Assembly: GCA_024516035.1 (NCBI GenBank)
Contig: CM044959.1
Location: 24,376,933-24,440,932 of the forward strand
Source: Bactericera cockerelli
Taxonomy: Eukaryota > Arthropoda > Insecta > Hemiptera > Triozidae
DNA length: 64,000 nt
Reading direction: 5' to 3'
Made by a program: the position numbers and the translations under genes. The notes beneath the pieces are model-generated. The model made no database searches. It was given only the letters and a program-made list of their open reading frames with translations, and was not told where the DNA came from. Positions 26,061 to 37,196 of the stretch are shown in pieces (position 1 is the stretch's first letter; every line of letters begins with the position of its first letter).

Positions 26061-26883
26061 AAAAAGTATAATTTTCTACTGCTCTCCCTGGAGACAAAAC
26101 CAGAATAATGGGTTTAGGATCTGAGGAGTCAAAGTTGACCTGACTATATGTGCAATAAAGAAATCTGATATCTACAGATATGTTCGGAGGTAATCCCTAC
26201 TTACAAACATTACACTACCGTGCTGGAGTTCTGGGAGTGATTTCTACGTGATCGAGGTATTCAGTATTCTAGCCGAAACATAAATTCTAGTTTTTTTTTA
26301 ATGTATAACGGAAGTTCCGTCAATTTAGAGCCACAACGGAATGGAAATGCTAATGTTAATTGGTTTAAAAGTGGTGAAAAAAGAGCTGTTGCGCTCTAAT
26401 GTAGACCTGATTTAATCGGATCTATTAAAAAAAAAAAATATCCCACTTTTTTAACACTTTCTTTTGCCAAAAAAAAATCCACGGAAATTACTTAATGGAT
26501 ACATAATCGGATGGTTGCCGTCAGTATATTGCTATATTCTCTTTTCTCTGTACCCATTCTTAATCCCTCTGCATGTTAATATTTTGCTTCGTATAGTCTA
26601 GCTAGTTCGTTAGTATTGTGGAAGTAGTCTCTTTGCTGGCGGGCTTCAAACTTAGCAAACCAAGAGGACTCGAGAATTTGTTATATTTTACTGTAAAATA
26701 AATATGAAGTATACTAAAAATATTTTCAAATCACTCATTCGAGCTATATTGATGTTCTGGCTTAATAGCTTTACTTATAAAACTTTGCCCTTATAAGATC
26801 TTCTATTATTATTATATTTATTGTGTTTAGATGAAGATTTGAAAACTGAGGGAAATCAATAGTGTCACACATTTTATTTTCAG

Positions 26884-29635
26884 ATACAATCCTGGGTGAA
26901 TGAAGCATACGACAAGGTTCTGCTGAAGAACACTGACACAAGCTCGGACTCTGACTCAATCAATTCAGCACCAGATGACAGCTGTCCACCACTGAAAAAT
27001 TCTAGTAAGTTTGTCTTAATTAACACATTATACTTCAAATTACGAGATTACGAGATTTTCCTTGAAATTTTAATTCACTGAGACACGGTAAATTTTTTTA
27101 TAAAGTCAGCCCCACAAAAAATATTTAAACATTTGAGGCTTTCAAGTTTTCTAAAGGAAATTTAATTTTTAATGAACATTTAAATTAGTTTCTTTTCTAT
27201 ATCTCTCCCTTCTTTTTGAAATTGTAGGCAAAGCCATTCCATACAGCTCCCCCTTCTTAATCTTGTCTCTGTGAGACAACAATCTACTCACAAAACTTTA
27301 TAAGCCTGAAACTTTATGAGAAAAAATTCAATCCATCTCCCTCAGGCAACAATCAAGAACAGCTCACTTTGGAACGCAAAGGCTATCTGAAGCGAGTATC
27401 GAGCCACGTCAGTACCACAGTGCCTCCACGATTCCCGTGGGTAGTCCTGGGGCCCATTTGTTCGAGTGCCTCTTACTTGTAGGGATTGACCTGGACAATG
27501 TAAACCAAGGACAAGGTCCCATATCTACTGAAGAAGTATCCACCTAAGGTAAGATTATCACTGAGGGACAACAAATTGAGTGCAAAGAAATTTACTCGTA
27601 AGAATATCTGCCAAAACCAATTATCATCCTTTAAAAACAATACTAATAATAATTATTCCGTGTCCGTGAGATAGGTATTGATACCTAAATCACGGTGGTG
27701 AGAGGATTATATGGACGCCCAGATCCAATGTCTAGGCTCCTTTCATGTCCATTGATCTAATTGGTTTTAACGTCCTGACTTGAGGTAGACAGGACGGGGG
27801 TTTTACCCTCCATTCGCTGGGAATCGTACCAGCTACTCACATTAACCTCACCAGCCTGGTAGGGCCGGAATCGCCAGCCTCACATTGTTCGGAGGGAACA
27901 GAATTTTCTGTGCAAAAAGTCTGCTCCAACCGGAATTGAACTCAAGATCTCTGGACTACGGGCAGTAGTCACAACCGTTACGCCACGGAGGCTGGTGTAA
28001 AAACAATAAACAATGTGTATTGTTTATTAAAAAAAAAAAGAAAAAAAAAAAATGTATTTTACTGATTGGTATGCTGTGTACTTTGGCAATCAGAAAAATG
28101 CCGACAGCATCTTTGTTTGATTGTTTAATAATAAATCAAACATTTGTTTCTCATTGTGGTCCTCAGGCGGAGGTGCCCCCCTTCATCGAGAACTGCGTGT
28201 TCCCCGACGCCTCAGAGTGGCCCCCTCCCCCCACAGACGAGGACCGGGCCTGCTACACTGTGATTCTCACATCGGACGCCGGGGCCCGCAAGTACGGCTA
28301 TTGTAAGCGCGTCCTGCCCGAGGGGGCCGCTGTGTGTCTGCCCCTTGCCTACTGCATCATCTCCAGTGTGAAAGCCAATAGCTTCTACCATAAGGTTTGT
28401 CGCCGACCTCATAGCTTGATCGATAAGGCGGCGGACTTGTAACCTGGAGGTCGGTGGTTCAAGTCCCGGTTTCAGCGTATATTTAGTAAAGCGAGTTTGA
28501 GTAGTTGTGATATCACGAGATTGATTAACACTAATATGTTAGCTTCACCTTAAGGTTTGTCCGTCTCACATCACAACCATTCCAACGGAACCATATTTTC
28601 CGGAAAATACCTTGTGAAGAATGTGTCTTGACACTTGTAAATCGATAGCTAATATGTTTAATTAAAATTATTTCACTTTTTTAACAATTCCTAAAAAAAT
28701 CATAGACGTAGCAACTTTAATGAAAGTTGAAAATCAGAAAAAAGAACTACCTTAAATGTACCTATGTGTATTCTCCTAGAATCTCTCTACAAGTCTGGAT
28801 ATTTTTAGATACAGAGTATATAACTTTTTTTACTCCATTGATATCAGCATTGGTTAATAGATATAGAGATATTATGTATGTACAATGTATTTAGAAAAAT
28901 GTATTATTTCCATTTTGAAAATGAAAAAATATTAACTTCATAATCTCATCCTTTTCATCAGCTACTTGAAGAGATAGAGGCATCATGGTCAAACAGAAAT
29001 AGCCCAGATGACTTTAATTCGAGAGCTATACCATCAACCATACCCTATGCCTGACAAACTGTGAGGGTCTGCCTTGACAATAATGGGTAAGAGGAACCTA
29101 TCTATACTTTTGGTCAGCTATTTGGGTGTCGATAACACGATTTTTGCATTATCTTGCTACATTTTTTCACGTAATTATTTTAGTTTTTTCGACAAAATTC
29201 ATGTACAAAAAAAATCAAAACTGATGAAAAAATGCTCATTTCTTAATTTTAAATAAAGTGTATGAACCCTACTAGAGCATGAGTTAAGCCCTGCTGAATT
29301 TACATAATTATAAAAAAAGAATAATCTTATGCAAGGTTTACATGTGCTCTACTTAATATATTTCGTACTGAAATCAATTAGAAGCAAAAATATTTACTTA
29401 ATGACTCCAGTACTCATCTTTGTTTTCCTTCAGACACACGGAACATGTTGATCTTATTCGCCGTCCCCTCAACAGCAAGAAGGAGGACACAGATCTCATC
29501 AACAACTCTGGATGCTATAGGACGTAATCTCTTTATACAGGTATGACTCATTCAGAACTTCACTTACTCTATTTTACTGTAGATTGTAATAGTACATGTT
29601 TTGAACAGCTCAGGACAATAAGCAAGTATTGAGAG

Positions 29636-29667
<32 letters not shown>

Positions 29668-32600
29668 AAAAAACGTCTGGCTGGGGGAAGTTAAACAGAG
29701 AGAAGACCATTGTTTCGCTACCTCTGAACCTCTCGTAGAATCATGTCCACTTGGTTCGAAATCACCAAACTGCAATGAATTTATATTCTTTTCTAAGCGT
29801 GTTCTTAGTTTATGGATTTTAACAAAATTTCATGAAAGTCCATGGAACTTTTGTCAGATCTGAGTGATGAACCTTGCCCTCAGAAATTTACTGTAATGCG
29901 GGATTGAGTAGTTTAGTTGTCATATTTGCATCTTTTTTGTGATGTCACAACTACTCAAACTCGCTTTACTAAATCTTTGCTGAACTTGAAACTTGAACCA
30001 TCGACCTCCAGGTTACAAGTCCGCCGCTTATCGATCAAGCTATAAGCTACTGAGTCGGTTGTGGGATTGAGTTTTGAGAACATCGGTTTTGTCAATAAGT
30101 ACCACAAAATGTGATAACCATAATTTTATTTTTAGTTGAGAGTTCCGATTATGTCTATGTGAATTTGCCTCACAATGCTGTGATCTTGGATCGACTCACG
30201 TCTGATTTAAAAATTTAAAAAGTTAAAGTTATGATATTTGTGTTAATCACTTTCGTGATATCACAACTACTCAAACTCGCTTTACTAAATTTACGCTGAA
30301 ACCAGACTTGAACCACCGACTTCCAGGGTATAAGTCCCCCGCCTTATCGATCAAGCTACTGAGGTCGGTTCACGTCTGATTTTCTTGTACACACTTTTTT
30401 TTAAATTTTATTTATTTATTTTTTAAGTGCAATACAAAACAGATGTATGTCAATTACAATGAAATTTGACATACACCCAATTACATTATAATACACTGTG
30501 TTTTGTTTTCCTCAGTTCTAGGGTCTCTCTTGCTCGAGAGGAAAAGTGATCTACTCAGTCATTCCATTACGACGCTCTCGCACTGCATAGAAGGCCTGCA
30601 GACAGCACTCACCCCGTTCCACTGGCAGTACACCTCATCAGTCTGGTGCCGCTCTCCATGACAGAACTCATCGAGTCCCCGACCCCCTACCTGGTGGGCC
30701 TGCTCAAGCCCTACGAGAATTCCAGTCGAAGTTGCCTTCTTTTGACGGTTAGTGACATTTTTTTTTTTTTAAAGATGAGTGTTTCACAGCCGTTTTTTTT
30801 CGTAGCCATGAAACAGGAACTACTGTAGACGCTTGTGGTCTGTGTTGTAGCCTGCCCATCCCGTAGTATGCCTCCTCTCTGATGGGCGAGAAGTGACACA
30901 GTACTTCCCAATTAGTGCTGGGTCAACACGAGTGCACCGAAGGTATCCCTTACAAACAATTGTAACCAAATAAAGAATACAAATTTTTGTCGGCGCGGGG
31001 GTTCGAATCCAGGACCTTCCGCATGGCAAGCGAGTGCTTAACGTTAAGCTATTCATTCAAAAGTTTGGGTGCCAATTTCGTTCTATTCAAGATATTTTAA
31101 AACGAGTTCATAAATATTCTTACAGTTTGTCTCATTTCATTAGAAAACTAACTGGTGTTCAGTGACCACTATTGGCTACTAAATAATAAAAAAAAGAATA
31201 CGAAATTACAAGTAAGAGGTAGAATGGAAGAAGAAGTATCTACAGTATAAAATAAGGTATAAGTGCTTCTGGCAGGTATCATTGAGGTATTCATTGATAC
31301 ATAATGTGCTTCTACCACCACCGTTACATAACGGTTGTGACTACTGCCCGTAGTCCAGAGATCCTGAGTTCGATTCCCGGACGGGGCAGACTTTTTAAAA
31401 CAGAAAATTTGTTCCAGACCTACCCAGGCTGGGTGAGCTTAATGTAGGTACGACTCCCAGCGAATGGAGGGTAAATCCCTCGCCCTGACTATTTCAAATC
31501 AGGTACTTAAAACCAAATAAGTCAACTGATCACAATAGATCTATTAGAGGTCGGTACGATAGGGCTTCTGTTGTGGAACTCTAACCAGTTTATAATAATA
31601 ATACTCTTTTAGTGGAAGGTAACCACCAGGCGAGGTTAATCCTCAAAGCATTTTTTACCACCTAACCCTCAGAGTCTTATTATTATGTGGTCACAAACTC
31701 AAATTAATGAGGAAAAATTTCGTGCACTGGGTGGGATTCGAACCAACGGATGGATCCTACGCTACCTGGATTACCAGACTAGCGCGTTATACACTTGACT
31801 ACCATGCACCTAACCCTCAGAGTCTTATTATTATGTGGTCACAAACTCAAATTAATGAGGGAAAAATTCGTGCACTGGGTGGGATTCGAACCAACGGATG
31901 GATCCCTACGCTACCTGGATTACCAGACTAACGCGTTAACCACTTGACTACCACAATAATAGAATAGAATATACCTTGTTTATACTGCCGTGGTAAGACT
32001 GAAAAGTCCCTTTACTCCAGCAGTCAAACAGGTCTTATATATTTTATAGGATAAATATTTTACAATTTAATAAAAAAAAACCATGTTTATTTTTAAAAAG
32101 CTAAAAAAGTAAAAATTAAAAAAAAAAAAAAAAAAAATGTGCTTCTGCCAGGTATCCCCGAGATGTTCGCGCTGGACCTGGACGAGCAGAAGGTTCTGCA
32201 TCGGGTGGGCGACGAGACCTCCATCATCCCCGCCAGCCTGACCCGGGCCCTGCGGGGCGCCCTCAGCGTGAGCAAGAACTCGGTGACGCCCGTGGAGAAG
32301 AATGTGGGCGTGGCGGAGGCGGTGCTGAGACTCTACGTGGAGCTGACGGGGAGATACAATGACTTCATATTCTTCAACCACAAGACCCAGTGCAAGGAGT
32401 TCCTGGTGAGTCCCTGGGAAGATTTACGACCTAGAAGATAAACCGATTTTTTTTTTTTTTTTGGTTTTTAACGTCGCTTTTCAACTGCATGGTCATATCA
32501 CGACGGGGGTGTTACCCTCCATTCGCAGGAAACTCACAAACCTGCTACCCACATTAACCTCACCCAGCCTGGGTTGGGCCGGAATGCCAGCATCACGAAG

Positions 32601-35600
32601 TCTTCACCTCGCTGGACGTTGCTTAACTTCGGTGATCCGACGAGAACCGGTGCATTCAACGCGCCATCGACGCTGGCTGATTTATTTTTACAGCACCATT
32701 AGAACAATATTATTTTGATTTTTATTCTTTATTTAAGTTATATATATTATCTTTATTTTTAACCCTTCACATCATTAATTGCTTATTAGATTACATGTAG
32801 ATTATTAGTATGTATCTAATTAAGTGTAGATGTATATTGAGAAGAAAAAAAAAGATTTCTTTCTCTTGAACTAGATCAATGTCTATTCATAAATTACAAA
32901 CAGTTTATTTATGTACTACTGGCGTAGGACTAGAGTTCTTTTTTTGTGAGCATTTAACAAAAAGACGTCATACCGACTTGAAACAAGGTGTCTTCATTAC
33001 AAACTTCTTACGCACATACATTCATTTCACAATTAAATTAGATAATAACACAAAGAGCGTGTGCTCTTATCACAATTTTGCTGCACAGAATTATAGGACT
33101 TTTCTGTTTCTTTTATATCATTTGTCCATAATACCGCCACTGGTCGCTGCTCAGTGCTCACGTCAAATCATTTACTCATGTTTCCTCACGAGGTATGAGT
33201 GGACCCCGAGCATCCGAAGTACAGAGCCGAAAAATTCTGGCTCCGCTGGCCCGTTCCACAAACACTTTCTACTCTGCGAATCTCCGTTTCAACTGTCACA
33301 CAACGCAATCTATTTGGTTATTGCTTTCAAATGAACCAATCAGTGAACGTTGTGTGACAGTTGAAAGGTAGATTCGGGGACTTGTATCGTGGAAAGTGTT
33401 TCTGGAATGGGCTACAGGTCACCTTGCGTGCCAGCCTAGTGCTCTTCACCACTCGGCCAGTACAAATTACACACAATCGGTTCTCATTCTTTTGGCTATT
33501 TAATAGAATAGAATTTGTATTTATTTATTTATTTTATTTTCAAGAGGTAGGTACATACATTACGAGGTTAAAGCCTCTATTACAATATACCCTACCTATT
33601 TAAAGAATAAACCATTCAATAGTTTGTTACAAGTAAAAGAAAAACATAGAATAGAATATACCTTGTTTATACTGCCGAGGTATGACTGAAAAGTCCCTTT
33701 ACTCTAGCAGTCGAACAGGTCTTATTATTATTATAGTATGCTTTATTAGGAGGACAAAGTACAATGTTAACAGTATAATATGTATTAAGAAAAAACAAAC
33801 AAATGACAAAATAAATAAGTAAAAAAATAAAATAACACTAATGTCCTACTTGTCCTACCTAAAGGGTTGGGTGGAAGAGATTACCATAGGCAATAGCCCT
33901 GCCCTTTAGTTAGGACATATGTTTTTATATATTTTCTATTCTTTTTCATTTTTATTGTATATATTGTTTCCATTTTTTTCATTGTTAAAATATTTATTTG
34001 TATGTACATAATGTCCATTTATATCTAATAAAGCGTTGTATAATAATATAATAATAATAAAGGGAGGGTTTATTGCCTGTGGCTATCTCTTCCACCCAAC
34101 CCTTATATATTTTATAGGATAATGTGTAGTTGTGACGTATAAAATTGCTTGTCCGGTGTGTTCAGTATATCAGTCTCTTCCACCCAACCCTTATATATTT
34201 TATAGGATAATGTGTAGTTGTGACTTATAAGATTGCTTGTCCGGTGTGTTTCAGCGCGAGAGCTTCGTGAAGTCAGCCACGTCTAAGAGCACACAACTCT
34301 TCCTGGAGTGGTTCTCAGAGACCGCCATGTTCAACTGTTACATAGAAAGCAAACTGAAGAGAGGTTGCGACTCCAGAGGTAATTATTCTTTCAACCCAAT
34401 ACGATTTGTTAACTGCACTGGTAGTCAAGTGGTTAACGCGCTAGTCTGGTAATCCAGGTAGCGTACGGATCCGTTGGTTCGAATCCCACCCAGTGCACGA
34501 ATTTTTCCTCATTAATTTGAGCTTGTGACCACATAATAATAAGACTCTGAGGGTTAGGTGGTAGAAAATGCTTTGAGCATTAACCTCGCCTGGTGGTTAC
34601 CTTCCACTAAAGAGTATTATTATTATCATTGTTTAACCAGTCGATAGTGTATCGAAATATAAATTGCATTGTCACTAATGGATTGATTTAATCGTAAACT
34701 AAATTGGTCATTAGCCATTTGATTCTGCATAAAGTTGTTCATTAAGTGCATGATTAAATCCGTCCATTATCAATCATGCAATTGGGTCTTACTTACTTTA
34801 ATTATTTAAAGTAAACATAACAGAAATACCTGAGTAAGGCATTTCCGCCATCAAAACCACGAAAAACGAACGCGGAAGACCTTAAGTGGCCTTTTAAAGT
34901 TGCGCATCTAACAGCGGATTTGTGACGTCATATTTACCTAGTTGATTTTTTCAGCCTACACGTTCTTATAGGGCTTTTTTTCTACCAAAAGGATTTCATC
35001 GTATTCTGGGCTTCAGACATCTTTATCGCTCATAATAAAGTCCCTTTGAAATTTTGTCAGGAATCGTTTCGTGTATTCAGAACTTACAAAATACGATTAT
35101 CAAATTTTCACTGTTGACGTAAAATTTAACAAGGTTTCTGGGTTCGGAAACAAATAAAAAATACCATGAAAATCCTTACGATGAGCTATTTCGATAAAGC
35201 CAATATATATATTATTTTTTTAATACAAAAACGAATATAATACATCCGATTTCTAATATTATTTATCGGAAGTAAAATAGGTGCAAGTGACCCATTGAAG
35301 TTTACAGTTCTCGAAACTATTATTATAGTATGTTTTATTAGAAGGACAGAGTACAATGTTAACAGTATAAAATTAAGAAAAAACAAAAAAAAATGACAAA
35401 ATTAATAAGGAAAAAGAAATGACACTAATGTCCTACCTAAAGGGCGGGTTTATTGCCTGTGGCAATCTCTTCCACCCAACCCTTTCATAATGTTAAAAAA
35501 AAATCTGTAAGGCTGATGTATAATTATCGTTTATTTTCTTTGCCAGGACGGTTCGAGCAGTTGTGTATAGAATTCTGTGACGAAACCCGTCGTGCCCGAG

Positions 35601-36442
35601 AGAAGAAAGACAAAGGGTTTAGAACTGTCAAGAATCTAGGTAAGTATGTAGAATACTATAGTAAGTTATCAAACTCGCTTTACTAAATCTACCCTGAAAC
35701 CGGGACTTGAACCACCGACCTCCAGGTTACAACTTCGCCGCCTGTTCGATCAAGCTACTGAGGTAGAATAGTATACTCGTAGTAGTGCTTTATTTAGACT
35801 TTAGACTGTCGCCTTGAGACAGGGAGTCCCATTACTCTAAGAGTTTAATATAGCACCTCTTTATTTATTGTATATTTACAATATTGTATCTAATAAATTA
35901 ATAAAAATATTTCTATTTTTATTTACTTCTGGAACCCTGTCCGTGACTCCTCAAAGTTAAAAAGATTAGCTTTTTTTTACTAACTGCCTTTCGATATTTC
36001 ATTATCTAGCCTCTGTGTCTTTACTGTTCAGTACAAAGTACTGTTGATTTATTGGTGTTTAGTACAACTCTCGGTAAAAACAGATCACTTCTTGTGAAAA
36101 TTCCTTATGTCACTTGTCATCATTACTTACGTATTCATACAATATCATAATAAAGATTTACTAATTTTATATTGAAATTCAATTTTTTTTCTTCAGAAAA
36201 GTTAAAACTGTTTTATCTCCAGAATAACATAACAATTTTGTTGACAATTAAGTAGTATGATACAGAATAGGTATTTTTATGTTTATAAAATTGTCTTAAA
36301 TATTCAAGATTGTCCTATACTAGGTGTAATAGTGATTTTCGGTCGTTTTACTGTCTATTGATTCTATTTGGAAGGAAAAAAAACAACTAATTATCCATGT
36401 TTCTCCTTCATTACAGGTGAAAAGTTCAAAGAATGGATCTAG
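26884..36442 (+). CDS. DENND2-family DENN-domain Rab GEF, 3' exons with stop
   Basis: Proposed exons: 26884-27004, 27346-27548, 28167-28394, 28962-29086, 29434-29540, 30516-30747, 32152-32405, 34255-34378, 35547-35639 and 36417-36442 (stop TAG). Family marks in order are an acidic Ser-rich linker; a start of uDENN near HLFECLLLVGIDLDN; ENCVFPDASEWPPP and YGYCKRVLPEG; EHVDLIRRPLNSKKE; LGSLLLERK; SPTPYLVGLL in cDENN; then a dDENN helix region ending VKNLGEKFKEWI. The order and the SPTPYLVGLL and YGYCKR signatures fit DENND2 proteins, which activate Rab GTPases (Rab9/Rab13 in vertebrates), better than DENND1, 4 or 5. Exons at 27346, 28962, 29434 and 30516 each need one or two single-base shifts to read through. 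These are probably consensus errors, but a pseudogene is not excluded. The donor of the 30516 exon is uncertain. Upstream exons were not found. Phases at 27004/27346 and 35639/36417 agree. Some exons are much richer in GC than their surroundings. Confidence 0.8.
27745..27997 (-). mobile_element. SINE-E copy
   Basis: Minus strand: head CGTAACGGTTGTGACTACTG, then AGACTTTTTGCACAGAAAAT, the module (CCAGGCTGGTGAGGTTAATG) and a tail AAGTCAGGACGTTAAAACCA. In a DENND2 intron. Confidence 0.75.
28402..28550 (+). mobile_element. SINE-B (tRNA-Thr-like head), with 11-bp target duplication over a splice donor
   Basis: Head GCCGACCTCATAGCTTGATC, CGGACTTGTAACCTGGAGGT (TGT anticodon-like) and B box GGTTCAAGTCCCGG; body TTTAGTAAAGCGAGTTTGAG and GTTGTGATATCACGA. 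TAAGGTTTGTC at 28391-28401 and 28551-28561 is the target-site duplication and includes the DENND2 exon-intron border. Confidence 0.88.
29920..30062 (-). mobile_element. SINE-B copy in DENND2 intron
   Basis: CAACTACTCAAACTCGCTTT and CGACCTCCAGGTTACAAGTC with the tRNA-like head duplicated locally (AAGCTATAAGCTACTGAG). Confidence 0.8.
30219..30370 (-). mobile_element. SINE-B copy in DENND2 intron
   Basis: ACAACTACTCAAACTCGCTT, CAGACTTGAACCACCGACTT and ATCAAGCTACTGAGGTCGG; 150 bp from the previous copy, same orientation. Confidence 0.82.
30757..31054 (-). mobile_element. SINE-A, full copy in DENND2 intron
   Basis: Minus strand head GAATAGCTTAACGTTAAGCA, TTGCCATGCGGAAGG and B box GGATTCGAACCCC. 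Body with GTGTTGACCCAGCACTAATT and TACTACGGGATGGGCAGGCT; T run at 30757-30770 is its A tail. It starts 9 bp after the proposed exon end at 30747. Confidence 0.85.
31318..31525 (+). mobile_element. SINE-E, tRNA-headed with the same 3' module
   Basis: The tRNA-like head has GTAACGGTTGTGACTACTGC and a B box GAGTTCGATTCCCGG. It is followed by GGGGCAGACTTTTTAAAACA and then the module CCCAGGCTGGGTGAGCTTAA / AGCGAATGGAGGGTAAATCC. Lies in a DENND2 intron. Confidence 0.75.
31605..31955 (-). mobile_element. SINE-I, two tandem copies
   Basis: Minus-strand tRNA-like heads with GGTTCGAATCCCACCCAGTG at about 31720-31800 and 31875-31955, each followed by ACCACATAATAATAAGACTC. The repeated unit is about 150 bp; only one end (CTGGTGGTTACCTTCCACTA) is present, so the head half was duplicated. 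Confidence 0.8.
32462..32675 (-). mobile_element. 5S rRNA-derived SINE, full copy
   Basis: Minus-strand copy just after a DENND2 exon. Head GGTTCTCGTCGGATCACCGA then AAGTTAAGCAACGTCCAGCG, body CCAACCCAGGCTGGGTGAGG, tail ACCATGCAGTTGAAAAGCGA with the A run appearing as T at 32448-32462. Confidence 0.87.
33125..33475 (-). mobile_element. SINE-G copy split by a hairpin MITE
   Basis: Tail side CGCCACTGGTCGCTGCTCAG and TTTCCTCACGAGGTATGAGT; head side CAGGTCACCTTGCGTGCCAG. The 33252-33413 hairpin lies between them. Confidence 0.7.
33252..33413. mobile_element. Hairpin MITE nested in a SINE-G copy
   Basis: Left CCCGTTCCACAAACACTTTC and the inverse of the right end (CCCATTCCAGAAACACTTTC) match; CAACTGTCACACAACG is also inverted. 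A SINE-G copy on the minus strand is split around it (33125-33250 and 33414-33475). A fragment of its right end recurs at 41660-41695. Confidence 0.7.
33722..33930. repeat. Repeat H copy (possible non-LTR 3' tail)
   Basis: Shares AGTATGCTTTATTAGGAGGA, GTACAATGTTAACAGTATAA and GGGTTGGGTGGAAGAGATT with 35326-35485. An ATT repeat bounds it. Orientation and class are uncertain. Confidence 0.6.
34087..34254 (+). repeat. Tandem 87-bp duplication reaching a DENND2 splice acceptor
   Basis: CTCTTCCACCCAACCCTTAT starts at 34087 and 34174. Both copies run through TGTGTAGTTGTGAC and GCTTGTCCGGTGTGTT to a CAG; the second CAG is the acceptor of the exon at 34255. Confidence 0.88.
34412..34625 (+). mobile_element. 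SINE-I, full copy in DENND2 intron
   Basis: TGGTAGTCAAGTGGTTAACG, GTTGGTTCGAATCCCACCCA, ACCACATAATAATAAGACTC and GTGGTTACCTTCCACTAAAG, ending in an ATT repeat. Confidence 0.82.
35326..35485. repeat. Repeat H copy in DENND2 intron
   Basis: GTATGTTTTATTAGAAGGAC, GTACAATGTTAACAGTATAA and CAATCTCTTCCACCCAACCC, as in the copy at 33722. Confidence 0.6.
35671..35766 (-). mobile_element. SINE-B copy in DENND2 intron
   Basis: AAACTCGCTTTACTAAATCT and GACTTGAACCACCGACCTCC, head only with a short body. Confidence 0.8.
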
Positions 36443-36912
36443 TCGTCTTAGCTATCACTATAGTGTTCCACTTTAATAAAGCAAGCTGTTTTCCATTCAG
36501 AGTTCATCAGAAATTCTCTATAAGTTTACTAGGTAAATAGATTATTATCCCATCACTCCTATATTTTAAAATATGGACGTTTTCCACTTCAATCACATTT
36601 CAAGTGTATTTAAGAACTATCTTTCTCTTGTACCATTCACAATGGTATGTTTTCCAAGCGGTGACATTAGGTAGGTACATCCTATACTTAAATATATTTT
36701 ACTCTTGAGATCAAAATCCATTAATATAATGGCCGGGTCGAGATGTTCGCAAGGACTTTACACACCCATCACAGAGCAACTTGGAAAGTTCTTGTCTGCT
36801 TTAAGCTGAGTATCTCCACCTGGTCATAAATATACCATATTCTCAGTACTCCTTCTAGTGTATAAAACATTTCTATACATAAAGAGCACACAATTGATAC
36901 CCATTACTCCAT

Positions 36913-37196
36913 TACCATGTGGAAGGTCCTGGGTTCTAACCCCAGAGCTGACAAAAACACTGTATTCATAATGTGGTTATAGCTGTTGTTTGTAAGGAAT
37001 ATTTTTTTTTTTTTTTTAATGAATATTTATTTAAAGAGAGGTTACTTTTTGGTAGCATTGTGATAGCCCAGCAACTAAATGGGAAGTATTGTGTCCCTTC
37101 TCGCTCATTAGTGAGGAGGCACACTACAACACAGATCACATCATATATGTTTACAGTAGTTGCTGGTTCATGGCTAATAAATTAAAAAAGGCTTTC
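36913..37196 (+). mobile_element. SINE-A, 5' truncated
   Basis: Starts within the tRNA-like head (CCATGTGGAAGGTCCTGGGT) and keeps the body (TAAATGGGAAGTATTGTGTC, TGCTGGTTCATGGCTAAT). A T run at 37000-37018 interrupts it. Downstream of the DENND2 stop. Confidence 0.75.

Larger units (their letters stand above)
20684..26883. other. Intergenic or 5' intron sequence upstream of the first DENND2 exon seen
   Basis: Holds the pogo-like MITE, the CA minisatellite, the 869-bp duplication, SINE-B and SINE-C. A short hairpin (CCTTCCTCAAG-caata-CTTGAGGAAGG) lies at 21453-21479. A TTTTCTCAG site followed by an open frame at 23736-23860 might be an exon, but I do not recognise the protein. Confidence 0.5.

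Noticed and set aside
27228..27345. Extra DENND2 exon after GTAG at 27228
   Set aside because: The splice 27004 to 27346 keeps phase (AGC, then Asn-Asn); no need for an extra exon and no family match.
32879..33334. 151-residue plus-strand frame
   Set aside because: Spans a SINE-G and a MITE, no domain.
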